Shown here: one piece after another, positions 8,214 through 19,578 of the stretch
Layout of the letters: each line of letters starts with the position of its first letter
How positions within the stretch are numbered: the first letter of the stretch is position 1
NCBI RefSeq assembly: GCF_001598255.1
Contig: NZ_BCYP01000036.1
Coordinates: 1 to 64,000, forward strand
Length of the DNA stretch: 64,000 nucleotides
Direction: 5' to 3'
DNA from: Mitsuaria chitosanitabida ATCC BAA-476 = NBRC 102408
GTDB taxonomy: Bacteria; Pseudomonadota; Gammaproteobacteria; Burkholderiales; Burkholderiaceae_C
Notes under the pieces: generated by a model
The model's database searches: none
What the model was told of the DNA's origin: nothing
The model's input: the letters and a program-made list of their open reading frames with translations, nothing else
Program-made: the position numbers and the translations under genes

Positions 8214-9662
8214 TCACTGCGTCTTGGCCTCGGCCTTGCGTTCCTGCGCGACCTTGGACACCGCCACGGGCTTGCCCTTGAGCTGGTTCAGCGCCTGCTG
8301 CAGCGGGAAGTCCTCGGTGCTGCCGAACTCGGGCAGCGGCTTGGGCGGCTCGGCGCGCTTGGCGTAGTCGGCCTCCAGCTTCTGGCGGCGCTCCTCGCGC
8401 AGCTTCTCCAGCTCCTTCGAGCGGGCTTCCTCCGACTTCTCGTCGGCGCTGGTCAGGTGCTTCTCCAGGTCCGCCTCGCGCATGCGCAGCTCGGCGAAGA
8501 CGTTGCCCTCGGCGGTCTCGTCCAGCGGCACGTCGGGGACGATGCCCTTGGCCTGGATCGAGCGGCCGCTCGGCGTGTAGTAGCGCGCGGTGGTCAGCTT
8601 GACCGCCGTGTCCGGACCCAGCTGGCGCACGGTCTGCACCGAGCCCTTGCCGAAGGTCTGCAGACCCATCACGGTCGCCCGCTTGTGATCCTGCAGCGCG
8701 CCGGCCACGATCTCGCTGGCGGAGGCCGAGCCTTCGTTCACCAGCACCACCAGCGGCACGTTCTTGATGGCCTCGGGCAGGCGGCGCAGCGGATCGCCGG
8801 AACCGCGACGGGCGTAGAAGTCGGGATCGGCGCGATAGCTGGCCTTGGACTCGGCCAACTGGCCGTTGGTCGACACGACCTCGACGCCCTTGGGCAGGAA
8901 GGCGGCCGAGATGGCCACCGCGCCCTCGAGCAGGCCGCCCGGGTCATTGCGCAGGTCCAGCACGACGCCCTTGATCTTAGGGTCCTGCTTGTACAGGTCG
9001 GCCAGCTTCTGGGTGAAGTCGTCGACGGTGCGGTCCTGGAACTGGCTCACGCGGATCCAGGCATAGCCGGGCTCGACCATCTTGGCGCGCACCGACTGGA
9101 CCTTGATCTCCTCGCGATTGATGGTCACGGGGAAGGTGCGGCTCTCCGACTTGCGGTAGATGGACAGCGTCACCTTGGTGTTGGGTTCGCCGCGCATCTT
9201 CTTGACCGCCTGGTCCAGCGTCAGGCCGCGGACCGCCGTGTCGTCGATCTTGCTGATCAGGTCGCCGCTCTTGAGGCCGGCGCGGAAGGCCGGGCTGCCT
9301 TCGATCGGGGAGACGATCTTGACCAGACCGTCCTCCATGCCGATCTCGATGCCCACGCCGACGAAGCGGCCGGTGGTGCTCTCGCGGAATTCCTTGAAGC
9401 TCTTCTTGTCGAAGAACTGCGAATGGGGGTCCAGGCCGCTGACCATGCCGGAGATGGCGTCGTTGATCAGCTTCTTCTCGTCGACGGGCTCGACGTAGTC
9501 GGACTTGACGATCCCGAAGACCGCGGCGAGCTGCTGGAGCTCCTCGAGCGGCAGGGGGGACGTGGTGCTGCTGCGCGCGTTGGCCTGCAGCTGCATCGTG
9601 GTCAACACGCCGGTCATCGCTCCCAAAGCGACCCAGCCCGCGACTTTCAGTTTGGCGCCCAT
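8214..9662 (-). CDS. ctpA: S41 family carboxyl-terminal processing protease
   Basis: This 482-residue protease is anchored or exported through an N-terminal hydrophobic segment (about residues 6-28) and acts in the periplasm on protein C termini. A PDZ domain covers about residues 95-175 (GVGIEIG, GSPAFRAGLKSGDLI). The S41 catalytic core follows, with LDLRNDPGGLLEGAV, the Ser in EGSASASEI (Ser314) and the Lys in GLQTFGKGSVQ (Lys339); their 25-residue spacing equals that of characterised CtpA enzymes. A charged Glu/Lys/Arg-rich coiled coil fills the C-terminal ~90 residues. The ATG at 9662 places the signal anchor at the N terminus; the longer frame up to 9815 has an Arg/Cys-rich leader that does not look real. 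Likely roles are envelope protein quality control and peptidoglycan hydrolase turnover. Confidence 0.93.
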   Translation of the reverse strand: MGAKLKVAGWVALGAMTGVLTTMQLQANARSSTTSPLPLEELQQLAAVFGIVKSDYVEPVDEKKLINDAISGMVSGLDPHSQFFDKKSFKEFRESTTGRFVGVGIEIGMEDGLVKIVSPIEGSPAFRAGLKSGDLISKIDDTAVRGLTLDQAVKKMRGEPNTKVTLSIYRKSESRTFPVTINREEIKVQSVRAKMVEPGYAWIRVSQFQDRTVDDFTQKLADLYKQDPKIKGVVLDLRNDPGGLLEGAVAISAAFLPKGVEVVSTNGQLAESKASYRADPDFYARRGSGDPLRRLPEAIKNVPLVVLVNEGSASASEIVAGALQDHKRATVMGLQTFGKGSVQTVRQLGPDTAVKLTTARYYTPSGRSIQAKGIVPDVPLDETAEGNVFAELRMREADLEKHLTSADEKSEEARSKELEKLREERRQKLEADYAKRAEPPKPLPEFGSTEDFPLQQALNQLKGKPVAVSKVAQERKAEAKTQ

Positions 9663-9946
9663 GATGAAAAAAATCCTGAATCGGTACAGCCTGGCTGCGT
9701 GGCGCCGCTTGTGCCGTTCCCGCGGACAAGGCCGATCAGGACGGAACAAAGGCGTTACCAGTATATGTCCGAGGCAAAAATGCGGCCCGGCATGAGGCGG
9801 TGGTTTACCCCTCATTTACGGCCCCGGCGTGGCGTGCTCCGCATCCCCGACGACAGCGCGGGGTCGGAGGGTGCGGCCCGGAGCCGTCGGTGCCATGATC
9901 CGCGGATCCCCCGGCCCCCGGCCGACCGCCTTCGAGGAGCAGATCC

Positions 9947-10288
9947 ATGGCCCTCCCGCATGCCGCCCCCGCCCAGCCCATCGACGTCGCGCCGCTGGGC
10001 GCGGCCCTCGGGTCGACGCAGTCCTCGGCGCTGTTCAAGTCCGCCGGGCTGGAAGTCATGCGCCTGGTGCTGCCCGCCGGCAAGGTCTTCCCGGCCCACA
10101 AGGTGGACGGGGAGATCACGCTGCACTGCCTGGAAGGGACGCTCGAGCTGAGCGTCCACGCGGACGGCCAGGAGCGCCGCCAGCGCCTGGGCGCGGGGCA
10201 GCTCTGCTATCTGGAGGGTGGGGTGACGCACGCGGTCACGGGGCTGACGGACGCGTCGGCGCTGGTGACGATCGTGCTGAGGCGCTGA
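9947..10288 (+). CDS. Small single-domain cupin protein
   Basis: This 113-residue protein is one cupin barrel. The first motif appears as GKVFPAHKVDGEITLHCLEG and the second as LGAGQLCYLEGGVTHAVTGL. His and Glu residues in these motifs could bind a metal, but the first motif is degenerate compared with the standard G(X)5HXH(X)3,4E pattern. The ATG at 9947 is preceded by GAGGAG about eight bases upstream. It lies divergent from ctpA and just ahead of a convergent tRNA gene. A specific reaction cannot be named. Confidence 0.8.
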   Translation: MALPHAAPAQPIDVAPLGAALGSTQSSALFKSAGLEVMRLVLPAGKVFPAHKVDGEITLHCLEGTLELSVHADGQERRQRLGAGQLCYLEGGVTHAVTGLTDASALVTIVLRR

Positions 10289-10304
10289 GGCGCCGGGGAC
10301 CAGG

Positions 10305-10379
10305 TGGTCCCTCCGACAGGAATCGAACCTGTATTTGCCGCTTAGGAGGCGGCCGTTCTATCCATTGAACTACGGAGAG
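10305..10379 (-). tRNA. tRNA-Arg (anticodon CCT)
   Basis: The minus strand folds into a complete cloverleaf of 75 bases with the CCA end encoded. The acceptor arms are CTCTCCG and CGGAGGG with one G-T pair. The D arm is GTTC...GAAC, the anticodon stem is GCCGC/GCGGC around loop CTCCTAA, and the T arm is ACAGG TTCGATT CCTGT. The anticodon CCT reads AGG, a rare arginine codon in this G+C-rich genome. tRNA genes of this type are frequent integration sites, but no integrase or duplicated 3' end is seen nearby. Confidence 0.97.
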
Positions 10380-10510
10380 GATCAGCGGCCGCCGGGGCGA
10401 CCGCGCGCGGACCGGGAGCCGGTGCCGCGAAAGGCGCGGATTCTCGCATGGAAGCCGACGGACCCGGCCCTCGCTGCTACAGGACTGCTACGGCACTGCG
10501 ACGGTCGCGG

Positions 10511-13500
10511 CTACTCCCACTTCCACTGCCAGATCACGTCCAGGCCCTGCTGGACTTCCGTCGTGCGGGCCCGCAGCGTGAAGCGCTGGGCCAGCTTGTA
10601 GATCAGCTGCCAGGAGCCGGTGGTCGAGTTCAGTCCCCGTTCATAGGCGACGAAGACGTTGCGGCTGACCTGCTTGCCCAGTCGCACCACGGTGCCGCGC
10701 GCGTCGTCGCCCTCGCCGCTGAAGGACAGCTCGTCCAGGCCGATGTTGTGGATCAGCTTGTCGCTGGCGCTCTCGCCGTCGCCGCTGATCAGCGCCATCG
10801 CGGCGCGCTGCATCAGCGCGGTGTCGGTGCGGCCCAGGTTGTCCGGCGCGCGGCCCAGCACCAGCCAGGACAGCTTGTTGGTCTCGCTCATGTCCGGGTC
10901 CGAGTACAGCCGGATGCGCGGGTTGGTCGCCGTGCCGGTCACCGTCACGCCGACGCGCACGTTGTCGTTCTCCAGGCCCGGCCGGATGGCGAGCACGTCC
11001 AGGCGCGGGTTGTCCAGCGGCCCGACGAAGCTGAACACGCCCTGCTCGACGACCAGCTTCTGGCCGTAGGCGTTGAAGGTGCCACCCTCGCTGCGGACCT
11101 CGCCGGTCATCTGCGGACGCGGCTGGCCATCCTGCGCGATGTGCAGCAGGCCGCGTAGCCGGGTGTCGATGCCGTAGCCCTTGAGCTGCAGGCGCCGGCC
11201 CAGATCCAGGTCCAGGTCGAGCTTGAGCTTCATCGGCTTGCCGCTGCCGTCGACCGCCTTGGGCGGGTTGCTGGCGCGCACGACCTGCACGTCGCTGTCG
11301 AGCTGCGGCGCGTCGCCGCGGGAGAAGTCGAACAGGCCCTCGACGACGACGAACTGGCCCTTCAGGTCCAGCAGCTGCGCGCTGGCCTTGAGCTGCGCGC
11401 CGCCGGTGGCGACGATGCGCCGGTCCACGCGCTGCAGCAGCGCGAAGGTGTCGGCCTTGAGCGAGAGATCCGCGTGCGGGTCAGCGCCGAAGTGCAGGTT
11501 GCCCTCCAGGTTGACGCTGCCGTTGCCGGCCTTGGCGCTGAACTTCTCGAGCCTGGCCTCGCGGCCGCTCATGGTCAGCGCCAGCTCGCCCTGCTGCATG
11601 TCCACGCCCATCAGCGCGTTGCGCAGCGACAGCTTCTGGCCGCCGGCCTGACCGCGGATCTCGGGCGCGCCCAGCGTGCCGCCCAGCTGCAGCGTCGCGT
11701 ACAGGCTGCCGCCCAGGCGCCAGCCCGCCGGCACCCACGGTCCCCAGTTGCCCAGGTTGTCGACCTTGGCCTCGATGCCGCCTTCCAGGCGCGCGTCGCG
11801 CGTGGGCAGCGCATGCGGATTGGGGCTGCGGAAGGTCACCGCGCCGCCGACCGCGCCCATGTTGTCGCCCGCCACGCCCTGCACCAGGTGCCACACGCCC
11901 TGGTCGGCCAGCACGCCCAGGCGCAGGTCGGTCAGCGCGAGTCGCTGGGTGCTGACCTCGTCGGTGACGGTCAGGTCGCCGCGGGTGCGCTCGATCATGA
12001 AGTCCAGGGTCAGGCCGCGCGCATCGCTGCGCGTCTTGAGCCGGCCTTCCACCTGCAGGTCGCCGCCCCAGCCGAAGTCCGGCTGCAGCTTGGACAGCAC
12101 CGGCGCCGCGGCCAGCGGCTCCAGCACCGCCTGGACGTCCCAGTCGCGCGGCGACTGCCAGGTCATGCGATCCCAGTGCACGCCGGCGCCCAGCACTTCC
12201 ATCCGGCCCGGCGCGAGCATCGCCTGCCGCGGATCCAGACCCGGATCCAGCCGCAGCGAGCCCGACAGCCCCGTGGTCTTGAACAGCGGCAGCGCTTGCT
12301 GGCTGCCCTCGAGCTGCAGCGACAGCGCGCGCGCCTGCCACAGCCCGCCCTGGCGCCAGGCCTGCAGCGGGTCGGTCTCCAGCGCGCCGTCCAGCGAGAA
12401 CTGCGCCCGCGCGCCCTGCGGATCCAGGGGGAGCGGCTGCGCGCCGGTCGCGCTGGCGGCCTGGGCGCGGGCCACCACCTTGGTCGCCGAGGGCTGCGTC
12501 AGCACCGGCGGCAGCGGCACCTGGCCGCGCGTCGTCAGCGTCAGCTTGTGCTGGGCCCAGCTGCCGGACAGGTCCAGGTGGACCTCGTCCAGCCGCGTGC
12601 TCTGCTGCGGCAGGCGCAGCGTGCGCAGCTCGGTGGTCCAGGCGAGCCTGGCGTCCTTCAGGCTGGACAGCGACCACTGGCCGTTGGCCGCGTCGAGCTG
12701 CAGCGCGGGGCGGCTGCCGGAGTTGGCGGGCAGCCCCGGCACGCCGGACAGCGCGAAGCCCTGGATCTGCCACTTGCCGTCGGTCCCGTACTGCGCCTGC
12801 CGGGCGCCGGGCTGGACCAGCACGAGGCTGGCCTGCGCCTGCGCGCTGCCCACGAGGGTCGCCTGCGGGAAGCGCGCGCGCAGCATCGGCTGCAGGCTCG
12901 CCAGCTTGGGCGCGTTCAGGTCGAACGACAGGTCCACCTGCTCGCGCCTGGCACCCGCGTTGATGCGGCTGCGCGCGCTGAGCGTGGCGTCGGCCAGGCG
13001 CAGGTCGGCGGCGAGATCCGGCGGCGCGCTGCCGTTGCGGCTGTAGCGCACCTGACCCTGCAGCGGCAGGCCCTGCCACTGGCTGGGTTGGAGCTCGACC
13101 TCGGCCTTGCCCTGCGGCCACAGGCTGCCGCGCACGGACTGCAGCGCCGCCTGCACGCGCGCGTTCAGCGCCTGGGGGACGGCGCCGTCGGGCAGCGGCT
13201 CGGGGCTCAGGCGGCGCGGGTCCAGCCCTTGCACCGAAGCCTCGACCTTGGCCTTCCAGCCCTCGGCCAGGGACAGCGCCTCATTCAGACCCAGCTCGCC
13301 CTCGGCCTGCAGCGTCGCGGGACCGGAGCGCGCATGCAGTCGTTGCAGCGCGATCGACCGGGGGCGCAGTTCCGCCGCCAGCGAGACCTCCAGCGGCGCC
13401 TGCAGCCGGCCCTGGCCCAGCAGGCCGGACAGGTCGCCCTCGACCTGCAGCGCCTGGTCGGTACCGGCCTTCTCCAGGCTGGCCGCCGTCTTCAGGCGCA

Positions 13501-14728
13501 ACTCGCCGCGGGCCTGGGCCATGGGCCAGCGCAGGTCGATGCGGCGGCTGTCCAGACCGTCCAGCCGCAGCGTGAGCACGCTGCCGTCCTTCTCGCTGGT
13601 CTGGCCGGTGGCATGCAGACGGCCGCCGCCGGCCACTTGGGCATCCAGCTGGGGCAGGCGCAGCCGCGTCCAGTTCGACGGGTCCAGCAGCAGGTCCAGC
13701 CGCAGCGTGCTCAGCGGCAGCCGGTCCTGGTCAAGCCGTCCGGCGGCGTCGTTGGCCAGGTCGGCCTTCAGCGTCAGGGACTGGTCGGCGTTGGGCGTCA
13801 GCAGCACCTGACCGGTCAGGCCGGTGCGGGGCACGCCCTCGGTGCCGGGCAGCAGCGCGGCCAGGTCCACGCCCCGGGCCTGCGCCTCCAGCCGTGCCAC
13901 GGGGAAGGGCGCGAAGGGCAGCAGCCCCGCCTTGATCTGGAGCTTCTGCTTCGCGGCCTCCAGCGCGCCCTGCAGGGTGAGCGACGTCAGCGGACCGTCG
14001 AGCTGGAAGGGCGCGGACCAGGGCAGCTCGCCCTGCGGCTGGGCCAGCGTCCAGTGGCTGGCCAGCTTCAGGTCCTCGCGCGTGGCGATCCTCGCCTGGC
14101 CGGAGAGGGTCAGGCCTTGCCAGGCCAGCGACTTCAGCTCGACGCGGTGCTGCTCGCCGCCGTCGGCGCCCAGGGCGGCGCTGCCCCGCAGGCCGCGCAG
14201 CGGCTGCGTCAGGCCCGGGGCGAAGAGCTCGTCGATCTGCAGGTCCCGGATGGTGATCGCGACCGGCGACAGCAGGCTGGTCGGCGCCTTCGAGGGCTCG
14301 CCCGACGGGGCGACCTGCACCCGCAGCCGCTGCACGGCCAGGCGGTCGGCCAGCACCTCGCCCCACAGCAGCGGGGAGCGGTTCCAGCCCAGGCGCACGC
14401 CGCGCCACTGCAGGTGCTCGAGCACGATGCGATCGTCGCTGCCGGGCAGGAGGAGCTCGGCGCGGTCGACGTCGAAATCGCCCAGCAGGCTGCCGCGCGC
14501 GTTGCTCAGGCTCAGGCCCGGCACCTTGGCCAGGACGTAGGCGGTGCCGCCCTCGGTCTTCAGCGCCCAGGTCAGCGCCAGCAGCAGCACCCCGACGATC
14601 ACCGGGATGAGCAGCAGCGCCCACAGCAGGCCACGCGCGCGGCGACGGCGCCGCGACGGCGTGGCGGCGGGCGCCGGAGGCGTCGCGTCCGTCGGCGGGG
14701 TGGGGGAGTCGTCGCGCGGGTCGCTCAT
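10511..14728 (-). CDS. tamB: TamB, inner-membrane-anchored AsmA-like envelope protein
   Basis: The 1,405-residue protein matches TamB, partner of TamA in outer-membrane protein assembly and in lipid transport between the membranes. An Arg-rich start is followed by one transmembrane helix (about residues 33-55, LLWALLLIPVIVGVLLLALTW). A very long beta-strand-rich periplasmic region follows, starting KVPGLSLSNARGSLLGDF as in TamB/YtfN proteins. The C-terminal DUF490 domain contains GTATNPRIRLYSDPDMSE and LSWLVLGRAP, and the protein ends in an aromatic strand, VIWQWKWE. It lies 78 bases downstream of tamA on the same strand and almost certainly belongs to the same operon. Confidence 0.95.
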   Translation of the reverse strand: MSDPRDDSPTPPTDATPPAPAATPSRRRRRARGLLWALLLIPVIVGVLLLALTWALKTEGGTAYVLAKVPGLSLSNARGSLLGDFDVDRAELLLPGSDDRIVLEHLQWRGVRLGWNRSPLLWGEVLADRLAVQRLRVQVAPSGEPSKAPTSLLSPVAITIRDLQIDELFAPGLTQPLRGLRGSAALGADGGEQHRVELKSLAWQGLTLSGQARIATREDLKLASHWTLAQPQGELPWSAPFQLDGPLTSLTLQGALEAAKQKLQIKAGLLPFAPFPVARLEAQARGVDLAALLPGTEGVPRTGLTGQVLLTPNADQSLTLKADLANDAAGRLDQDRLPLSTLRLDLLLDPSNWTRLRLPQLDAQVAGGGRLHATGQTSEKDGSVLTLRLDGLDSRRIDLRWPMAQARGELRLKTAASLEKAGTDQALQVEGDLSGLLGQGRLQAPLEVSLAAELRPRSIALQRLHARSGPATLQAEGELGLNEALSLAEGWKAKVEASVQGLDPRRLSPEPLPDGAVPQALNARVQAALQSVRGSLWPQGKAEVELQPSQWQGLPLQGQVRYSRNGSAPPDLAADLRLADATLSARSRINAGARREQVDLSFDLNAPKLASLQPMLRARFPQATLVGSAQAQASLVLVQPGARQAQYGTDGKWQIQGFALSGVPGLPANSGSRPALQLDAANGQWSLSSLKDARLAWTTELRTLRLPQQSTRLDEVHLDLSGSWAQHKLTLTTRGQVPLPPVLTQPSATKVVARAQAASATGAQPLPLDPQGARAQFSLDGALETDPLQAWRQGGLWQARALSLQLEGSQQALPLFKTTGLSGSLRLDPGLDPRQAMLAPGRMEVLGAGVHWDRMTWQSPRDWDVQAVLEPLAAAPVLSKLQPDFGWGGDLQVEGRLKTRSDARGLTLDFMIERTRGDLTVTDEVSTQRLALTDLRLGVLADQGVWHLVQGVAGDNMGAVGGAVTFRSPNPHALPTRDARLEGGIEAKVDNLGNWGPWVPAGWRLGGSLYATLQLGGTLGAPEIRGQAGGQKLSLRNALMGVDMQQGELALTMSGREARLEKFSAKAGNGSVNLEGNLHFGADPHADLSLKADTFALLQRVDRRIVATGGAQLKASAQLLDLKGQFVVVEGLFDFSRGDAPQLDSDVQVVRASNPPKAVDGSGKPMKLKLDLDLDLGRRLQLKGYGIDTRLRGLLHIAQDGQPRPQMTGEVRSEGGTFNAYGQKLVVEQGVFSFVGPLDNPRLDVLAIRPGLENDNVRVGVTVTGTATNPRIRLYSDPDMSETNKLSWLVLGRAPDNLGRTDTALMQRAAMALISGDGESASDKLIHNIGLDELSFSGEGDDARGTVVRLGKQVSRNVFVAYERGLNSTTGSWQLIYKLAQRFTLRARTTEVQQGLDVIWQWKWE

Positions 14729-14806
14729 GGCTGCTGCGGGGATGAGGACGGGGTCAGGGGTTGACGTCGGTGGGGAGGGGCTGCGGGAAGGGGCGTCCGG
14801 TCGGGC

Positions 14807-16737
14807 TCACAGGCTGATCGCCAGGCTGAAGTGCATGCGCCAGCGGTCGGCCCGGTTCCCCTTGGCCAGGTCGAAGCGCAGCACCCCCACGGGGCTGCGG
14901 TAGCGCAGGCCGGTGCCGTAGGCCCACGCGGGACGGTAGTCGCCCCAGTTCTGCGCCGCGTTGCCGGCGTCGACGAAGAGCGCGCCCAGCAGTTGCGGGA
15001 TGCGGGGCGTCAGCGGATGCGAGACCTCGACGCTGCCGTCCAGCAGCACGCGGCCGCCGGTCAGGTTGCCGGCCGAGTCCAGCGGCGCCAGCGTCTCGAA
15101 GGCATAGCCGCGGATGGTGTCGTCGCCGCCGGTGCGGAAGCGCAGCGCCTCGGGCAGGCCGAGGTCGCTCTTGGCCAGGATCTGACCGCCCTCGACCCGG
15201 GTCGAGAACAGCCATTTGCCCGGCAGCGGCTGGTACCAGTAGGCCTTGCCGATCGCCCGCGCGAAGGGCCCCTTGGCCTGCGTCGAGCTGTCGGCCCAGC
15301 CGCCGCCCACGGTCATGGTGGCGCTCCAGCCCTTGCTCGGCAGCACGCGCGAGTCCAGCCGGCGCCAGGTCATCTGCTGGTTCAGCGAGATCGCGCCGGC
15401 CACCGTGGTCTGCACCTCGGGCTTGTGCTCCCAGGCGCGCAGCAGCTCGACATAGGTCAGGCGGTCCTCGGGCTCGGTCTCCTTGGCGTAGCCCAGGCGC
15501 GTGCTGAGGTTGGTGTTGACCTGGTTGTTGTCGTCCAGCCGCTCCAGCCGCACCGAGGCCAGGCTGCGCTGCATGTTGGGCTGCGGATGCGAGCTGATTT
15601 CGGTCTCCAGCACCTGGCGCGTCTTGGCCAGTTCGAGCTTGGTGCGCTCGCGGATGTTCAGGCCGAAGGGCTTGCGATGCGTGTACTCGACGCTGGCGCT
15701 GGGGCCGTCCACGGTCTGGTAGCCGATACCCAGCGTGACCTGCTGGCGCGCGGCCTCGCGGATCTTCACCGTGACCGGGACCTCGACGGTCTCGGCGCCG
15801 GGCGGCGGGGTGACGGATTCGGGCTGGATCTCGACGCTGGCGCTGTCGAACAGCTGGGTCCCCACCAGCCGCTCCTGGAAGTCCAGCAGCAGCTTCTCGT
15901 TGTAGGGCTGGTGCAGCTGATACCCCGCGAGCCGGCGCACGCTCTCCTCGGGCTGATGCTTCAGGCCCTCGACGGTGAGCTCGCCCAGCGTGAACAGCGG
16001 GCCGCTCTCCAGCGTCACGGCGATGTCGACCTGGTTGTCGTCGGCCTGCACGACGGCCTCGCTGTGGGTCATGCGGGCGAGCGGATAGCCCTGCGCGCGG
16101 GCGCGGGCGAGCAGCGCGTTCTTGGACGCGGCCCAGTCGCCCTGGCTGAAGCCCGATTGCACGGGGAGCTGCCAGCTCTGCGTCAGCGTGCGCTCCAGCG
16201 CGGTGGCGAGCTTGTCGCCGCGTTCGGCGGCGGTCCTGAGCGGGCCCTCGATGCGCAGGTCCATCTGGCGGACCAGCGCGCGCGGGCCGGTCTCGACCAC
16301 CAGGCGCAGGTTGCGCACGCCGTCGGACAGGTCGCCGACTTCCTCGGTCCTGACCTTGGCGTTGAAGTAGCCGGCGGTCTCCAGCAGCTTGGTCGCCTGC
16401 TCGGGCGCGACGGCGGCCAGACGGCGCAGCTCGGCCGCGGTCAGGCGCATGTCGTCGGGCGTGTCGCGGAAGCGCGCCAGGTCCAGGTGCTCCATCAGCA
16501 GCGAGCGCAGCTCGGGCGGCGCGTCGATGGTGAGCTCGTAGGCCGAGATGCGGCGCGTGGTGACGTTGGGGTTGTCGGTGTCGGCCTCGGCCGGCTGGGC
16601 GACCTTGAGCTGCGTGGTCGTGTTGTTGGCGGGCAGCAGCGAGCAGCCGCCCAGCACCGCGCCGCCGGCGCCGATCACGAGGACCAGCGACCAGCCGCGC
16701 AGGAAACGACCCAGGGACGTCTCCGGACGCGCTGCCG

Positions 16738-16741
<4 letters not shown>
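14807..16741 (-). CDS. tamA: TamA, outer-membrane BamA/Omp85-family protein
   Basis: This 644-residue Omp85 protein works with TamB. It begins with an exported leader whose GGCS forms a lipobox-like site (about residues 30-33). POTRA domains follow (for example YFNAKVRTEEV and LFTLGELTVEGL), then a C-terminal 16-strand barrel with GIGYQTVDGPSASVEYTHR, the barrel-loop motif RFRTGGDDTIRGY and the final strand GTGLRYRSPVGVLRFDLAKG. Its ATG overlaps the stop of the upstream vWA gene by four bases (ATGA), so translation of the two is coupled. The start at 16741 is well supported by the leader; reading further upstream is out of frame with the vWA gene. The possible lipidation is unusual for TamA and deserves care. 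Confidence 0.93.
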
Positions 16742-17919
<1,178 letters not shown>

Positions 17920-18046
17920 GGGCCTCCCCCCTGAACTGCAGGGCATCGGGCCATTATCCACGGCGGGCATGGGCGTAGCATCGGCGCACGCAGGTGCCCC
18001 GCGGGCGTGAGGCACGGCGACAGACAACAAGGTTGGGATCGGGCGC

Positions 18047-19357
18047 ATGGACGGTGACTACGGCGGCGGGCAAGGCGCGGACCTGGCGATCAACGTCGAG
18101 GTCGAGGCGATGCTTCAGGCGCTCTACGGCGCGATCTTCGAGGAGCGCGGGCGCTGGGTCGCCCAGCACGCCGGGCGCCGGCTCACCAGCGCCTTCCAGC
18201 CGATCTACAGCTTTCCGCACCGCCGGCCCGTGGGCTACGAGGCGCTGGTGCGGGTCGAGGACGAGCGCGGCCGGCCCATCCCGCCGGTGGCGGCCTTCGA
18301 GGGCGTGGGCAATTTCGACGAGCAGGTCTGGCTGGACCGCCTGTGCCGGCTGCTGCACGTGCACAACTTCGTGTCGCAGCGGCAGTCGGACTGCTGGCTG
18401 TTCCTGAACATCCACCCGGCGGTCTTCGTGCATGCGGCGGTGCAGGTGCGGATGCTGGCGCGGGCGGTGGAGGTGGTGCACGACCTGGGGTTGCCGACGC
18501 ACCGGCTGGTGTTCGAGGTCACCGAGGACGTGATGGCCCGGGACGACAGCTTCGAGGCGGCGGTCGAGGCGGCGCGCGCCACCGGCTGCCTGCTGGCGTT
18601 GGACGACTTCGGCGTGGGGCATTCCAACTTCGACCGCATCTGGCGCATCCGGCCGGAGATCGTGAAGCTGGACCGCTCGCTGCTCAAGCGCACGCGCGGG
18701 TCGCGCAAGATGGCGCGGGTGCTCGCGCAGATGGTGGCGTTGCTGCACGAGTGCGGCTCGCTGGTGCTGCTGGAGGGCATCGAGACCGCCGAGGACGCGC
18801 AGATGGCGATGGACGCGGATGTCGACCTGGTGCAGGGCTTCGCCTTCGGCCATCCGGCGCCGATGCTGCGCGACGAGCAGGGCGTGTCGCCCGAGCTCGA
18901 GGGCGTGTGGAGCCTGTTCAACGCGCGCCAGGCTCAGCTGCGCCGCGACCACCTGGACCGGCTGACGCCGTTCCGCACGGCCATCGCGCTGGCGCTGCAG
19001 CCCTTGCAGCAAGGCCGGCCGCTGGCCGAGGCCTGCGCGGTCTTCCTGAAGCTGGCGGGCGCGCAGATGTGCGTGCTGCTGGACGAGGACGGCCGGGAGA
19101 TCGGCCCGCGCGCGGTGCCGGCGGACACGCCGCTGGACCTGGATCCGCGCTTCCTGCCGATGGAACGCGCCGGCGACGCGCGCTGGGCGCGCCGGCCGTA
19201 CTTCCGCCGGGCGGTGGAGTCGGTGGGGGAGGTCCAGGTCACGCGGCCCTACCTGAGCCTGCACGGCGCCCGCATGTGCGTCACGGTGTCCGTCGCCTAC
19301 TGGCAGGACGGCCGGCTGCGCGTGCTGTGCGGGGATCTGGACTGGGACGAGGCCTGA
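18047..19357 (+). CDS. EAL domain c-di-GMP phosphodiesterase
   Basis: This 436-residue protein has an EAL domain at about residues 45-290 and a C-terminal region of about 145 residues with no obvious family. The key residues for c-di-GMP hydrolysis are visible: YEALVR (Glu65), LNIHP (Asn), VFEVTED, LALDDFGVGHSN (the Asp-Asp pair), IVKLDRSLL (Lys) and LLEGIETAEDA, then LVQGFAFG. The enzyme should therefore be active, cutting c-di-GMP to pGpG. The C-terminal part (FRTAIALALQPLQQGRPLAEACAVFLK onward) may be a sensor domain; it contains QMCVLLDEDGREIG, a GAF/PAS-like strand pattern. No membrane helix is seen. It is divergent from the vWA gene. Confidence 0.92.
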   Translation: MDGDYGGGQGADLAINVEVEAMLQALYGAIFEERGRWVAQHAGRRLTSAFQPIYSFPHRRPVGYEALVRVEDERGRPIPPVAAFEGVGNFDEQVWLDRLCRLLHVHNFVSQRQSDCWLFLNIHPAVFVHAAVQVRMLARAVEVVHDLGLPTHRLVFEVTEDVMARDDSFEAAVEAARATGCLLALDDFGVGHSNFDRIWRIRPEIVKLDRSLLKRTRGSRKMARVLAQMVALLHECGSLVLLEGIETAEDAQMAMDADVDLVQGFAFGHPAPMLRDEQGVSPELEGVWSLFNARQAQLRRDHLDRLTPFRTAIALALQPLQQGRPLAEACAVFLKLAGAQMCVLLDEDGREIGPRAVPADTPLDLDPRFLPMERAGDARWARRPYFRRAVESVGEVQVTRPYLSLHGARMCVTVSVAYWQDGRLRVLCGDLDWDEA

Positions 19358-19578
19358 CCCCGGCGGCTCGCGCGCCGCGGCGGCGTGCCCGACCTCGGTC
19401 CCTGTCCCGCGGGACGACGCGGGTAAGGACTGTGACCAATGGCGTCATCGGGCGCCATTTGTCCGCATCTCGGAAGCAAGACCTGTCACCGGACGGGTGA
19501 CGGCATCGACCTTGCCATTCCCGTCCCGGGTCCACTTCGACAAGGTGACGGGGCCGCGATGGCGGCCGCCTTCCGACG

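Noticed and set aside
10305-10379. tRNA-Arg as an integration site for a mobile island
   Set aside because: No integrase gene and no repeated copy of the tRNA 3' end were noticed on either side.
11474-14764. A 1,096-codon open frame on the plus strand opposite tamB
   Set aside because: Its translation is an Arg/Gln/Leu/Ala mixture without domains, as expected from the complement of a G+C-rich gene. TamB on the other strand has clear family features over its whole length.
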